The translations under genes and the position numbers were made by a program. The notes below the pieces were generated by a model. The model saw only the letters and a list, made by a program, of their open reading frames with translations, searched no databases and was not told the origin of the DNA. This document shows positions 25,315 through 33,253 of a stretch of 64,000 bases of DNA, one piece after another. Numbering within the stretch: position 1 is the stretch's first letter; each line of letters begins with the position of its first letter. Source of the stretch: Planctomycetota bacterium (GTDB lineage Bacteria > Planctomycetota > UBA1135 > JACQFD01); the NCBI GenBank assembly GCA_016792805.1, contig JAEUHX010000013.1, positions 17,309 through 81,308 of the forward strand, given 5' to 3'.

Positions 25315-26772
25315 TTATTTATCGCGATCCGCGCTGGCCGGCTTCGAGGCGGCCTCGGTCAGCAGCCCGTCGAGCCAGCGAAAGGCGTCGGGGAGTGCGT
25401 CGGGAACCACCATCAAGTGATCGCTGCCGTAGCGGCGGTACTCGACGCGCCCGCCGAGCTTCTCCAGCGCGCGGGCGAGCGCGTCGACCTGCCCGCGCGC
25501 GAAGTCCTTTTCTGCGGTTGCGAGGAAATGGGGGACCCGCGCCGCAGCCGCCGCGTCGCCGAAGCCGGCTCCCGCAATTTCGACTGCCGCGAGATAGCGG
25601 CGCGGCTCGCGGCTCACGAGCACACCCGCCGTCATGGCTCCCATGGAATGGCCCACCAAAATGATCTGAGCAGCTTTCGGTGAGGTGCGCTGCTGGAGAA
25701 GGGTGATGGCGTCGGCCACGAAGGCGCCACCGGGCGGAACCGTCGGCGCCACCACGTTCCAGCCCCGTTCTCGCGCGAGGCGCACCGCGAGGCCGTCGCC
25801 ATATGCATCAAAAAACATGTTGGCGCTCCCGCCGGCCCCATGGAGCGTTACGACGAGCACCGGGGCGTCCGGCGACGAGATCCATGCGCGGGCCGGCGTC
25901 GAGCCTCCCTTCGGACGCGGAACCGAAAGCCTCAAATCGCGCCCGGCGGGCAGCGGCAGGGGGCGCCCTGCGGCGACGGCCGCGGCATCGGATTCCGTTT
26001 GCAATAAAAGCTCATGAAACGGCACCGCCGTCTCGAGCCGCGACCCGGCGAGCATCTGCTCGAGGTCGCGCAGGCGTCCCCGCAGCGTCTCGCCGTCGAG
26101 CTGTGCGGCGGCTGCGGAGCGCACGGAGCCAGAGAGTGCCTGCAACCGCTCCTTGGCATTTGTGACTCGAGAGTAAGAAATTGCAAATGATCGAATGGGC
26201 GCACCTTCGCACAAAAGAGTGGCCGTCAGATGCCGATCTCCGGGCTCCTCCTTCGGCAATGGGAACTCGACCTCGCCGCCGCGCTCGGCGTGCTCGACCA
26301 CTGCGAGTGGCGCTTCGCCGGGAGCGCGCCGAAGCTCCAGTTGGAGATTCGGGCGCTCGGCCTCTAGTTCATACAGAAGCCGGACTCGGCAGTGCGCGCG
26401 CGTTGGCTCCGCCTCCAGCACGAAGGGAGCGAGGTCGGCCGCCACGGCCCCGGCCCAAAGGCGCGCCGGCGTGGCTGCTTCGCCGCGCAGGAGCGCGAGC
26501 GCAGCATCCATCGGTGCGACCGTGGCGTCGCCCCCCAACAGAAAGAACTTCTGGATCGCCTGTTCGATGAGCGGCGTCGCTTCGGTGCGCCGCACCGTGT
26601 CGACGCAGCCCATCCACGCGCGCTCGAGCTCCCTCAGCCTTTGGCCGAGTTCGAACCGGGTGGCAACAGGCGACGGCAGAGTCGCGGCCGCGGCGCGCGA
26701 CTCGGCGCCGAGAGGCGCCGCCGGCTCCTGGGCGCTCGCCGCGAGCGCCGCGATCCAGAGAGTGGTCCGCAT
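25315..26772 (-). CDS. Exported alpha/beta hydrolase (485 aa)
   Basis: The ATG at 26772 (MRTTLWIAALAASAQEPAAP) gives a plausible signal peptide; in-frame sequence further upstream is antisense to the epimerase gene. The first 270 residues are mostly helical and unassigned. The hydrolase domain runs from about 275: the oxyanion-hole segment VVTLHGAGGSANMFF, the nucleophile elbow ILVGHSMGAM with Ser376, a later acid in FLATAEKDFA and the catalytic histidine in RYGSDHLMVV. This is the esterase/lipase/peptidase-like fold; dienelactone-hydrolase or feruloyl-esterase-like proteins look similar. Substrate is unknown. The start is 69 bases from the divergent epimerase gene. Confidence 0.8.
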   Translation of the reverse strand: MRTTLWIAALAASAQEPAAPLGAESRAAAATLPSPVATRFELGQRLRELERAWMGCVDTVRRTEATPLIEQAIQKFFLLGGDATVAPMDAALALLRGEAATPARLWAGAVAADLAPFVLEAEPTRAHCRVRLLYELEAERPNLQLELRRAPGEAPLAVVEHAERGGEVEFPLPKEEPGDRHLTATLLCEGAPIRSFAISYSRVTNAKERLQALSGSVRSAAAAQLDGETLRGRLRDLEQMLAGSRLETAVPFHELLLQTESDAAAVAAGRPLPLPAGRDLRLSVPRPKGGSTPARAWISSPDAPVLVVTLHGAGGSANMFFDAYGDGLAVRLARERGWNVVAPTVPPGGAFVADAITLLQQRTSPKAAQIILVGHSMGAMTAGVLVSREPRRYLAAVEIAGAGFGDAAAAARVPHFLATAEKDFARGQVDALARALEKLGGRVEYRRYGSDHLMVVPDALPDAFRWLDGLLTEAASKPASADRDK

Positions 26773-26841
26773 GGTGGCGTATCGTAGCGGCGCGCCAGCG
26801 TCGTCGACTCGGCGCCAGGGGCGAGGTACAACCGCCCCCGC

Positions 26842-27735
26842 ATGGCGATCGAGCGCAGCCACCGCGGTCCGTTCGAGACTCTCCTGCTCCGCAGCGCGCA
26901 GGAAGATTCGCTTCTTGAAGTGGCGCCGCTGCGCGGCGCCTTGGCGACGCGGCTGCGTCTCCAGGGGCGCGAAATGTTGTATCTCGACGAGTCCACATTT
27001 CTCGACGAGACGAAGAATGTGCGCGGCGGCATCCCGGTGCTCTTCCCGATCGCGGGCAAGCTCCCGGGGGGAGAGTGCATCGTGGGCGGCCGCCGCGTGG
27101 CGCTGGCGCAGCACGGGTTCGCGCGGCGCCTGCCGTTCGAGGTCGTCGCCGACACCCCGCCGCGCCTCGACGAGGGAACGCCCGAGCCCGAGGGGATCAC
27201 GATGATGCTGCGCTCTTCCGCGGAGACGCTCGCGGATTTCCCTTTCGAGTTTGAGTTGAAACTCACTTATTCGCTCGCGGGCGGCGCGCTGCGCTGCGAG
27301 GCGGGCGTGCGGAATACGGGATCGACGCCGATGCCGGTGCACCTCGGCTTCCATCCCTACCTCTCGGTGCCCGACGCCGAGAAGGGGGCGACGCGCCTTG
27401 AGGTGGCGGCGACGCGGAGTTTCGACAACCGCACGGGGCGCGCGGCGGCGTACGAATCTCCTGACCTCGCCGGCGAGGAGGTCGACCTGCACGTTCTCGA
27501 TCCCCGGGGAGGCGCGGCACGGTTGCGGCTGCCGGGGCGCGAGTCGATTCGGCTCGACTACGGTGGCTTCCCCGTGGTGGTGGTCTGGACCGTCCGGGGG
27601 CGCGACTTCGTCTGCCTGGAGCCCTGGTCGGCACCAGCGGGGGCGCTTGCGACCGGCGAAGGATTGGAGTGGCTCCCCCCGGGAGCCGAAAGCTACCGCG
27701 TCTACTTCCTGCGCCGGGAGGTGCGGGAGCGCTGA
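26842..27735 (+). CDS. Aldose 1-epimerase / glucose-6-phosphate 1-epimerase family protein (297 aa)
   Basis: The beta-sandwich mutarotase fold is indicated by [18 protein letters not shown] and [13 protein letters not shown] near the N-terminal third, [15 protein letters not shown] in the middle and [14 protein letters not shown] near the end. HGFAR and FHPY hold the histidines that bind the sugar, and the Glu in CLEPW is the probable catalytic base. Such enzymes interconvert alpha and beta anomers of free or 6-phosphorylated hexoses. The gene ends 49 bases before pgi on the same strand, which favours a hexose-6-phosphate substrate, but specificity is not readable. It is cytoplasmic with no signal peptide. 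Confidence 0.85.
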   Translation: MAIERSHRGPFETLLLRSAQEDSLLEVAPLRGALATRLRLQGREMLYLDESTFLDETKNVRGGIPVLFPIAGKLPGGECIVGGRRVALAQHGFARRLPFEVVADTPPRLDEGTPEPEGITMMLRSSAETLADFPFEFELKLTYSLAGGALRCEAGVRNTGSTPMPVHLGFHPYLSVPDAEKGATRLEVAATRSFDNRTGRAAAYESPDLAGEEVDLHVLDPRGGAARLRLPGRESIRLDYGGFPVVVVWTVRGRDFVCLEPWSAPAGALATGEGLEWLPPGAESYRVYFLRREVRER

Positions 27736-27784
27736 TGCGCGCGCCGCGCCGGACACAAGCCCACTTTTCAGTTTCCACAAAACT

Positions 27785-29392
27785 ATGACCACCACTTCGA
27801 CTCGCGACTCCCTCTGGCACAATTTCCAGGAACGCTATCTCGAGGTGAGCGATGTCGGTTTCGCGCTCGATTTGTCTGGATTGAAGTTCACACCGACGTT
27901 CCAAGCGGAAATGGAGCCGAAGGTTCAGGCGGCATTCCGCGCGATGGCGGAGCTGGAGGGCGGCGCGATCGCGAATCCCGACGAAGGGCGGCAGGTCGGC
28001 CATTATTGGCTTCGCGATCCGCACCGCGCGCCGAGCGCTGCGATCCGCGACGCAATCGTGCAGACGAACCAGCGGATTCTCAAATTTGCGCGTGCGGTGC
28101 ACGACGGCGCATTCAAGCCGGAGAAGGCGCCCCGATTTTTGAATGTGGCGGTCGTTGGAATCGGCGGCTCCGCGCTCGGGCCGCAGTTCGTGTCGCAGGC
28201 GCTCGGTGAGCCGAGCGACCCGATACGCATCTTTTTTGTGGACAACACAGATCCCGAAGGGATCGATCTCGTGGTGCGCAAGCTCGGCGCGACGGCTGGC
28301 GGCCTCGCCGCGACGCTTACGATTGTGATCTCGAAGAGCGGAGGCACGAAGGAGACGCGCAACGGCATGGTGGAGATGGCGCGGGCGTATCAAGCGGCGG
28401 GGCTTGCATTCGAGCGCCACGCCGTGGCCGTGACGCAGGACGGGAGCGAGCTCGATAAAGTTGCAGTCTCGGGCAAGTGGCTCGAGCGCTTCCCGATGTG
28501 GGATTGGGTGGGCGGGCGCACGTCGGAGCTCTCGGCGGTCGGATTGCTGCCGGCGGCGCTGCAGGGGCTTGACGTGGCGGGCATGCTGGAGGGCGCGAAG
28601 GCCATGGACGGCGTGACGCGAAATGTGGATTCTCGCCGCAACCCTGCGGCGCAGCTCGCGCTCGCGTGGTATCACGCAACGGGCGGGCGCGGGCAGAAAG
28701 ATATGGTGATTCTGCCGTACAAGGATCGGCTGGAGCTCTTCAGCCGGTATTTGCAGCAATTGGTGATGGAGTCGCTCGGGAAGGAGAAGGACCTGGCGGG
28801 AAAAACGGTGCACCAAGGGATCGCGGTGTACGGAAACAAGGGGTCGACCGACCAGCACGCCTATGTGCAGCAGCTCCGCGACGGAGTTCATAATTTCTTT
28901 GTGACTTTCCTGGAGGTGCTTCGAGATCGGCGGGAGAAGTCGATGGAAGTGGAGCCTGGGGTCACGAGCGGCGACTACCTCGACGCGTTCTATCAGGGCA
29001 CGCGACGCGCGCTGCACGAGAGCGGCCGCGAGACGCTCACGATTACGATCGATGAGGTGAGCCCGCGCTCGGTGGGCGCGCTGATCGCTCTGTATGAACG
29101 GGCCGTCGGGCTCTATGCGAGCTTGATTGGGATTAATGCCTATCACCAGCCGGGCGTGGAGGCTGGGAAGAAGGCCGCCGCCGGTGTGCTGGCGGTGCAG
29201 GCGAAGCTCCTCGCCGCGTTGCGCAGCCGACCTGGCGATGGAATGACGGTGGAGGAGACCGCGATGGCCTCCGGGGTGGACGACCTCGAGACGGCGTTCA
29301 AGGTGCTGCGCCACGCGGCCGCGAATCCCGATCACGGCATCGAGCGCACACCGGGCGCGTCGCCTTTCGACGCGCGCTACCGCGCGCGGTAA
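27785..29392 (+). CDS. pgi: Glucose-6-phosphate isomerase
   Basis: PGI interconverts glucose 6-phosphate and fructose 6-phosphate in glycolysis and gluconeogenesis in the cytosol. Diagnostic segments are [18 protein letters not shown] (sugar-phosphate loop), [34 protein letters not shown] and [17 protein letters not shown], the last containing the catalytic-region QH. The ATG at 27785 ([15 protein letters not shown]) gives 535 residues, within the family range, and follows A/T-rich sequence. The preceding mutarotase-family gene suggests a two-gene hexose-phosphate operon. Downstream lies a 639-base repeat-filled gap. No anomaly is seen in the catalytic regions. Confidence 0.93.
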   Translation: MTTTSTRDSLWHNFQERYLEVSDVGFALDLSGLKFTPTFQAEMEPKVQAAFRAMAELEGGAIANPDEGRQVGHYWLRDPHRAPSAAIRDAIVQTNQRILKFARAVHDGAFKPEKAPRFLNVAVVGIGGSALGPQFVSQALGEPSDPIRIFFVDNTDPEGIDLVVRKLGATAGGLAATLTIVISKSGGTKETRNGMVEMARAYQAAGLAFERHAVAVTQDGSELDKVAVSGKWLERFPMWDWVGGRTSELSAVGLLPAALQGLDVAGMLEGAKAMDGVTRNVDSRRNPAAQLALAWYHATGGRGQKDMVILPYKDRLELFSRYLQQLVMESLGKEKDLAGKTVHQGIAVYGNKGSTDQHAYVQQLRDGVHNFFVTFLEVLRDRREKSMEVEPGVTSGDYLDAFYQGTRRALHESGRETLTITIDEVSPRSVGALIALYERAVGLYASLIGINAYHQPGVEAGKKAAAGVLAVQAKLLAALRSRPGDGMTVEETAMASGVDDLETAFKVLRHAAANPDHGIERTPGASPFDARYRAR

Positions 29393-29431
29393 CTGTTACG
29401 TTGTGGGTTTGGGCGGAGCTTTGTTTTTTTC

Positions 29432-29509
29432 GCCGTGGGGAGCGGGCGCATCTTTGTTTGCTGAAGTGTGGAACCGAGGCAACTTTCATCCTGCCGTGGG
29501 GAGCGGGCG
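29432..29509 (+). repeat. Direct repeat pair of a 17-mer
   Basis: GCCGTGGGGAGCGGGCG occurs at 29432-29448 and again at 29493-29509, 61 bases apart. A near match, GCCGTGGGGAGCCGGCG, lies at the end of the 25-bp array around 13379. This links the two intergenic repeat regions. Confidence 0.7.
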
Positions 29510-29543
29510 TGGAGGCCGTTTCAGAAGTCAGCCGTGCCCATGG

Positions 29544-29574
29544 CGATTCGGCGCCGCATGCGCCGCCGAATGAA
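29544..29574 (+). repeat. Half copy of the two-hairpin element
   Basis: GATT is followed by an imperfect hairpin (CGGCGCCGCA against TGCGCCGCCG) and then AATGAAG, matching the right half of the two-hairpin element. The stem sequence differs from other copies while pairing is mostly kept. Confidence 0.5.
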
Positions 29575-29593
29575 GTATCTCGGTACCGATTCC

Positions 29594-29648
29594 TCATCGC
29601 GCGGGGCAAGCCCCGCGCCATTGTTCGGCGCGAGCGCCGACCCTACGG
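29594..29648 (-). repeat. Two-hairpin intergenic element, copy B
   Basis: Read on the minus strand: CCGTAGGG, hairpin TCGGCGC/GCGCCGA (29625-29640), short linker, hairpin GCGCGGGGC/GCCCCGCGC (29599-29618), then GATGA. It is nearly identical to the minus-strand copy at 63838-63892. Confidence 0.7.
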
Positions 29649-29724
29649 ATCAACATCAGTGCACATCAAGATTGACTCACGCCTTTTTCCACGCCATCCC
29701 GCATCTGTGCAAGCATAGGTTCTG

Positions 29725-29780
29725 CCGTAGGGCTCGGGCTTGCCCGAGACGATCTCGCGCGCGCATGCGCGCGCGGATGA
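29725..29780 (+). repeat. Two-hairpin intergenic element, copy C
   Basis: CCGTAGGG is followed by CTCGGGC-tt-GCCCGAG (29733-29748), ACGATCT, then a perfect 20-base palindrome of alternating CG centred on CATG (29756-29775) and GGATGAAGAA. The second hairpin is identical to that at 63792-63811, while the first has different stem bases that still pair. Confidence 0.7.
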
Positions 29781-29907
29781 AGAAAAGCCTGTAGGAGATC
29801 ATGCTCAGAGGTGGATTCTTCATCGCTACCCAGAGCATCGGCACGGAATTGCTCTGGAGGGCTCGTACACAGTCCGGATGAGTTTTGAAATGTCCTCCGT
29901 GCCCGCT

Positions 29908-29938
29908 CCGATTCGGACGCGCGTGCGCGTCCGGATGA
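29908..29938 (+). repeat. Half copy of the two-hairpin element
   Basis: CCGATT, then CGGACGCGC-gt-GCGCGTCCG (29914-29933), then GATGAGG. The hairpin is identical to 13409-13428. Confidence 0.65.
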
Positions 29939-30031
29939 GGAAGCGGAGCCCCTGTATCGCTCCCTTTTCAGCGTTCGGATTCGCGGCGGGGCGAGATCCC
30001 TGGGATGGAGGCAACCGTCCCGGAGTCACCC

Positions 30032-31072
30032 ATGTCCGCACTTCCCGCAATGCTCGCCGTGGTTTTTGCTTGCAGCGCACCACCCACACCCGCCCTCGGC
30101 ACCGACGACTCCGACGAATTGGAACTCCGCCCTCGAGCTGACCTCCTGGCTCGCCTCGACCTCGCGAAGGCCGCGGTGGCCGGCCCGTGGCGACGCGTCG
30201 AAAAGGGGATCAGCACGGACGGCGACCCCGGCGCATGCATACAATTCGAAGTTCCCTCCGCGCAGGAGTTCGACCTCAAAGTGACCTTCACTCGTCGGTC
30301 GGGCCTTGGGGGCGTCTCAATTCTGCATCGCGGCGCGTCCTTCGGCTTTCAGGCCATTCTCGGATCGGGGAAAGAAGCCTGGTGCGGCATCGGCAAGCTC
30401 CGGAAGCCACAAAACGGCAAAGAGTTCGAGCGCATGCGGTTCCCCAGGATTCTTCCGAACGGCACCGCGGTCACCGCGTTGCTCCAGCTCCGCAAGGATT
30501 CGATCTCGGTCAATCTCCAGGGCAGAAATGTGATCACTTATGTGGACGACCCCGCCGACCTGCAGCTCCCCGACGGGCTGAATCTCGCCGCGCGCAGTGT
30601 GGGGATCCTGGCCACCTCGCCCATCGTGATCCATGGCCTGGAGTGGATCGGAATGCCTGCGGACTCGCCCGTGCGAAAGTCTCCCGAAACCGCGCCTCCG
30701 CCATCACGGCCCGAATCCCGCCCGGCATGGAAAGCAACCGAAGAGACCCTCGCGGCCGCTCGCGCCGCGATCGACGGCGAGGGATTATGCACGACACCTA
30801 CCCTCTGTCTGGACTCGGGTGTGCTCACCCTCACATTTAAGCTCGTGAGCGAGCGTCACCAGCACGAGATGGAGTTTGCGCGGATCAGTCTCAAGCTCCT
30901 CCGCGCCATTCCACAAATCCAAGTGCTCCCCGTCCGGATTCTCCGTCCCGACGGAATTCAGAAGTCGACCGTTCGCGTGCTGCGCAGCCGCTGCACGCAA
31001 TTCCTCACACAAATGGACGACCCCTTCGCATCGCGACGCCTGCGAGAGTGGTGGCCCAGGATGGTGGAGTAG
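30032..31072 (+). CDS. Secreted concanavalin/DUF1080-like protein of unknown function (346 aa)
   Basis: I choose the ATG at 30032 (MSALPAMLAVVFACSAPPTP) because GGAG lies six bases upstream and a signal peptide follows; an ATG at 30005 is possible. Residues about 35-210 look like a concanavalin-type jelly-roll domain of the kind in DUF1080-like glycan-binding proteins: WRRVEKGIS at the start, FDLKVTFTRRSGLGGVSILH, ISVNLQGRNVITYVDDP, and SVGILATSPIVIHGLEWIG at the end. A Pro-rich linker leads to a C-terminal region of about 110 residues I cannot assign. It is probably exported and may bind carbohydrate. It ends 107 bases before the glyoxalase gene. Confidence 0.65.
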   Translation: MSALPAMLAVVFACSAPPTPALGTDDSDELELRPRADLLARLDLAKAAVAGPWRRVEKGISTDGDPGACIQFEVPSAQEFDLKVTFTRRSGLGGVSILHRGASFGFQAILGSGKEAWCGIGKLRKPQNGKEFERMRFPRILPNGTAVTALLQLRKDSISVNLQGRNVITYVDDPADLQLPDGLNLAARSVGILATSPIVIHGLEWIGMPADSPVRKSPETAPPPSRPESRPAWKATEETLAAARAAIDGEGLCTTPTLCLDSGVLTLTFKLVSERHQHEMEFARISLKLLRAIPQIQVLPVRILRPDGIQKSTVRVLRSRCTQFLTQMDDPFASRRLREWWPRMVE

Positions 31073-31179
31073 CTGCGCGCGCGCCACTCCGACGTTGCGG
31101 GAACCCCATCGGGCGCGCGAGAATCTGCGGGCTGGATGGTCGCGCACCCGAAGGCCGAGTGCTGAGACCCCCGCGCGCT

Positions 31180-31593
31180 ATGAAACCGAAGCTGAAAGCG
31201 GTGCACCCCGTCCTGGCCGCACGATCTGTCGTCGATTCGATTCAGTTCTTCTGTGACCTCGGATTTAAGCTCACTTTTCAAGATCGCGCCGAAGACCCAC
31301 GATATGCCGCCGTCGTGCGGGATCAGGTGGAGCTTCATCTTCAATGGGCTGGTCCGGATTTGTGGGCGCATCCGGGAGATCGCCCGGTGATTCGAATTCT
31401 CGTGAGCGACGTGGATGGGCTCTTTGCGGAGCTCCTGCAACGCGGCGGCATCTCCTCGACTGCCAGCGCCGGCAGCCCTTGGGCGGCGCCCGCCGACACT
31501 CCGTGGGGGACGCGCGAGTTCCACCTTCGGGATCCGGGCGAGAACGGGCTGCAGTTCTACAGTCCGCTGGAGAATTCGCCTCCGACGCCGTGA
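31180..31593 (+). CDS. VOC (glyoxalase/bleomycin-resistance) family protein (137 aa)
   Basis: The start MKPKLKAVHPVLAARSVVDS is typical of single-unit VOC proteins, where an early His/Glu set binds metal or substrate. Further markers are SIQFFCDLGFKLTF, VELHLQWAG in the middle and WGTREFHLRDPGENGLQFY at the end, the classic D-P-x-G-N-x-L-x-F motif of the second half. The family includes glyoxalase I, dioxygenases and fosfomycin or bleomycin resistance proteins; nothing here decides among them. It is cytoplasmic. A strong hairpin lies 71 bases downstream, between it and the convergent Gly-rich gene. Confidence 0.85.
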   Translation: MKPKLKAVHPVLAARSVVDSIQFFCDLGFKLTFQDRAEDPRYAAVVRDQVELHLQWAGPDLWAHPGDRPVIRILVSDVDGLFAELLQRGGISSTASAGSPWAAPADTPWGTREFHLRDPGENGLQFYSPLENSPPTP

Positions 31594-31663
31594 CGGATTC
31601 TCCATGCTGCGGATTCTGGCTGAGACCGGATCTGCGGCATGTGAACAAAGTCCATAAACAACA

Positions 31664-31687
31664 GGGCGCCGGATTTTTCCGGCGCCC
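31664..31687. terminator. Bidirectional terminator hairpin
   Basis: GGGCGCCGG (31664-31672) and CCGGCGCCC (31679-31687) pair perfectly around the loop ATTTTT. It sits between two convergent genes (31593 and 31710), where a shared terminator is expected. There is no long T-tract. Confidence 0.75.
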
Positions 31688-31709
31688 CGTCGGATCCCAG
31701 CCTAGGAAG

Positions 31710-32624
31710 TTACTTTTCCGCAGGCTTGCTGGCAGGGCCGGCTGCGCCGCCCTCATTGCGCGGGCTGCGCCCGCCGCCCGGCCCACGGCCGCCTTCGCCA
31801 CCGGGGCCGCCCGGACCGCGTCCGCCGCGGCCGCCGAGCATCGTGCGCACGTCGAACGGCTTCCTCTCGAAATCGGCCGGCACGTCGAAGGCGCCCGCGG
31901 GTGCCTCCTTCTTCTCCACCGACACGATCTCTTCTGTGGTCTTCTGCTCGGCGTCGCCCATGCGGCGCACGCGCTCCACAAGCACGGGAACACCTTCGAG
32001 CTTCTTCATCTCATCGGGGGAATTATTGATCCCGCGTCCCATCGAGGGGATCTGTGCCATGAGCTCATGGAACGCCTTCGGGTCGATCCCGAGGTCGTTG
32101 CTGGCCCAGATCGTCTCATCGCCGCCGCCGCCGAAGCCGCCTTCGCGCGCAACGGTGTATTTCTTGGCATTCCAATCCTTAATTTTCCTCGTCTCTTCGG
32201 TGGGCTTCAATGTCACGCGCGGACCGCTGCCGCCGCCGCCCGCGCGGCCTCCCTCGGGACGGGAAGCCGCACCTCCCTCGCTGCGGCCGCCGCCCTCACC
32301 ACCGCGGCCTCCGCGTCCGGCTCCGGCGGCGTCACCCAGGAGCTTCGTCACGTCGAACGGCAGATCCACCGTCGAAGCGGTCTTTTCCTTGGTATTCAAG
32401 AGATGCATCTTCTTCTCGTCGAGGCGGATGATCGTCACGCGATCGCCGTCCTCGATGCGCATCTGTTGCGTTCCCCGCATCCAGATCATTTGTGTTTGGT
32501 CGCGCGCGGGAATCTCACGATCCCCGAAGGTCGCGGCGTCCGTGTGGATCTTCCGCGTCAGCACCGTGTCGGGATCGCCGGCAACGAAAAGCGCGAGAAA
32601 CGTAAGGCTCGAGGCAGTGAGCAT
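31710..32624 (-). CDS. Secreted Gly-rich protein, DUF4412-like (about 304 aa)
   Basis: The start at 32624 (MLTASSLTFLALFVAGDPDT) gives a signal peptide; starts at 32654 or 32729 are also possible. The exported part resembles DUF4412-type proteins, with strands such as QMIWMRGTQQMRIEDGDRVT and MHLLNTKEKTASTVDLPFD, then a second beta segment after a low-complexity Gly/Arg/Glu insert (GRGGRGGEGGGRSEGG). WNAKKYTV and TIWASNDLGIDPKAF mark the second half. A similar Gly/Pro/Arg tail closes the protein. The RGG-like repeats are unusual for the family and could be a flexible or binding region. No enzymatic motif is visible. Confidence 0.65.
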   Translation of the reverse strand: MLTASSLTFLALFVAGDPDTVLTRKIHTDAATFGDREIPARDQTQMIWMRGTQQMRIEDGDRVTIIRLDEKKMHLLNTKEKTASTVDLPFDVTKLLGDAAGAGRGGRGGEGGGRSEGGAASRPEGGRAGGGGSGPRVTLKPTEETRKIKDWNAKKYTVAREGGFGGGGDETIWASNDLGIDPKAFHELMAQIPSMGRGINNSPDEMKKLEGVPVLVERVRRMGDAEQKTTEEIVSVEKKEAPAGAFDVPADFERKPFDVRTMLGGRGGRGPGGPGGEGGRGPGGGRSPRNEGGAAGPASKPAEK

Positions 32625-32781
32625 GGGAGGCGCTGTGGTTTGGGATGCGGCCATTGCCGCAAGGAACAGAGTCTCCGGGGGAATCCCAGGGACGTCGGCT
32701 GCTTCAACCAGGCACCGCCGATCCGGCATCGCTCCGCTGCTGCGCCCGCAACACCCGCACTGCCTCAGCGCGGGAATGAGA

Positions 32782-32805
32782 GAGGGACGGCCGCGGCCGT
32801 CCCTC
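32782..32805. repeat. Perfect 24-bp palindrome
   Basis: GAGGGACGGCCG is followed directly by its exact reverse complement with no loop. It lies about 42 bases beyond the stop of the small minus-strand gene at 32848, so it could terminate that gene's transcript or be a protein-binding site. Confidence 0.65.
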
Positions 32806-32847
32806 GACGACCTCCGCGACTCCTCAGAGTCGCACGAGCCGACGCCG

Positions 32848-33114
32848 TCAGCGGCCGTCGCGCAAGCGCGTTCCCCGGCGCGCGATCACCACCGGCACGA
32901 GCACAGCGGGCCCGTGTGCGGAGCTCGCGGCTCGGTGAGTCGTATCCCAGCTCGCCCGAATCGTCCCATCCTCGCTGCGGACGAGTTGGGCGGGCACGCG
33001 ATCGCGGAGAATCCTGAGGGCATCGCCGAAGCTCTGAAGCATCAGCCGGATCTCGAGCTGAGCGGCGGGCCGGACATCGGTCTTGCGAGAGACGGTGCGG
33101 AAGGTCCGGTTCAT
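32848..33114 (-). CDS. Small hypothetical protein (88 aa)
   Basis: An ATG at 33114 with GGAG six bases upstream opens an 88-codon frame. The product starts MNRTFRTVSRKTDVRPAAQL and has an amphipathic middle (LMLQSFGDALRILRDRVPAQ) and a basic tail ending ARRGTRLRDGR. There is no signal peptide or recognised domain. The good ribosome-binding site, the palindrome downstream and the divergent position relative to the M60 peptidase gene favour a real gene. The high G+C makes a chance frame possible. Confidence 0.4.
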   Translation of the reverse strand: MNRTFRTVSRKTDVRPAAQLEIRLMLQSFGDALRILRDRVPAQLVRSEDGTIRASWDTTHRAASSAHGPAVLVPVVIARRGTRLRDGR

Positions 33115-33253
33115 GGTGGGCTCCGTGGAGGGTTGGAGGATCGTCCGGGGTATTTTTCGTAGGCGGGCTCACTGCCCATGGTTTCCAGCGGGTTTCGATG
33201 CGCCACCGAACGAGACGTTTCATCCGGCGTGCGCGCTGCGCCAGGATGAACTT

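Larger units (their letters stand above)
29393..30031. other. Intergenic repeat island after pgi, no convincing gene
   Basis: The gap holds a repeated 17-mer, several hairpins and two full plus two half copies of the two-hairpin element (listed separately). Short open frames here translate the hairpins and have no family resemblance. A T-rich patch (GTTTTTTTCGCC, about 29423-29434) follows pgi and might help termination. Confidence 0.65.

Noticed and set aside
27263..29335. 690-codon minus-strand open frame opposite pgi
   Set aside because: It is fully antisense to well-supported pgi and part of the epimerase gene, and its product is Arg/His-rich with no family features. This is a usual shadow of high-G+C coding DNA.
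29740..30141. Open frame translating as repeated Arg-Val-Arg near the 29.9-kb hairpins
   Set aside because: It translates palindromic repeat DNA, the same peptide arises from the 13.4-kb copy, and it overlaps the real gene starting at 30032.
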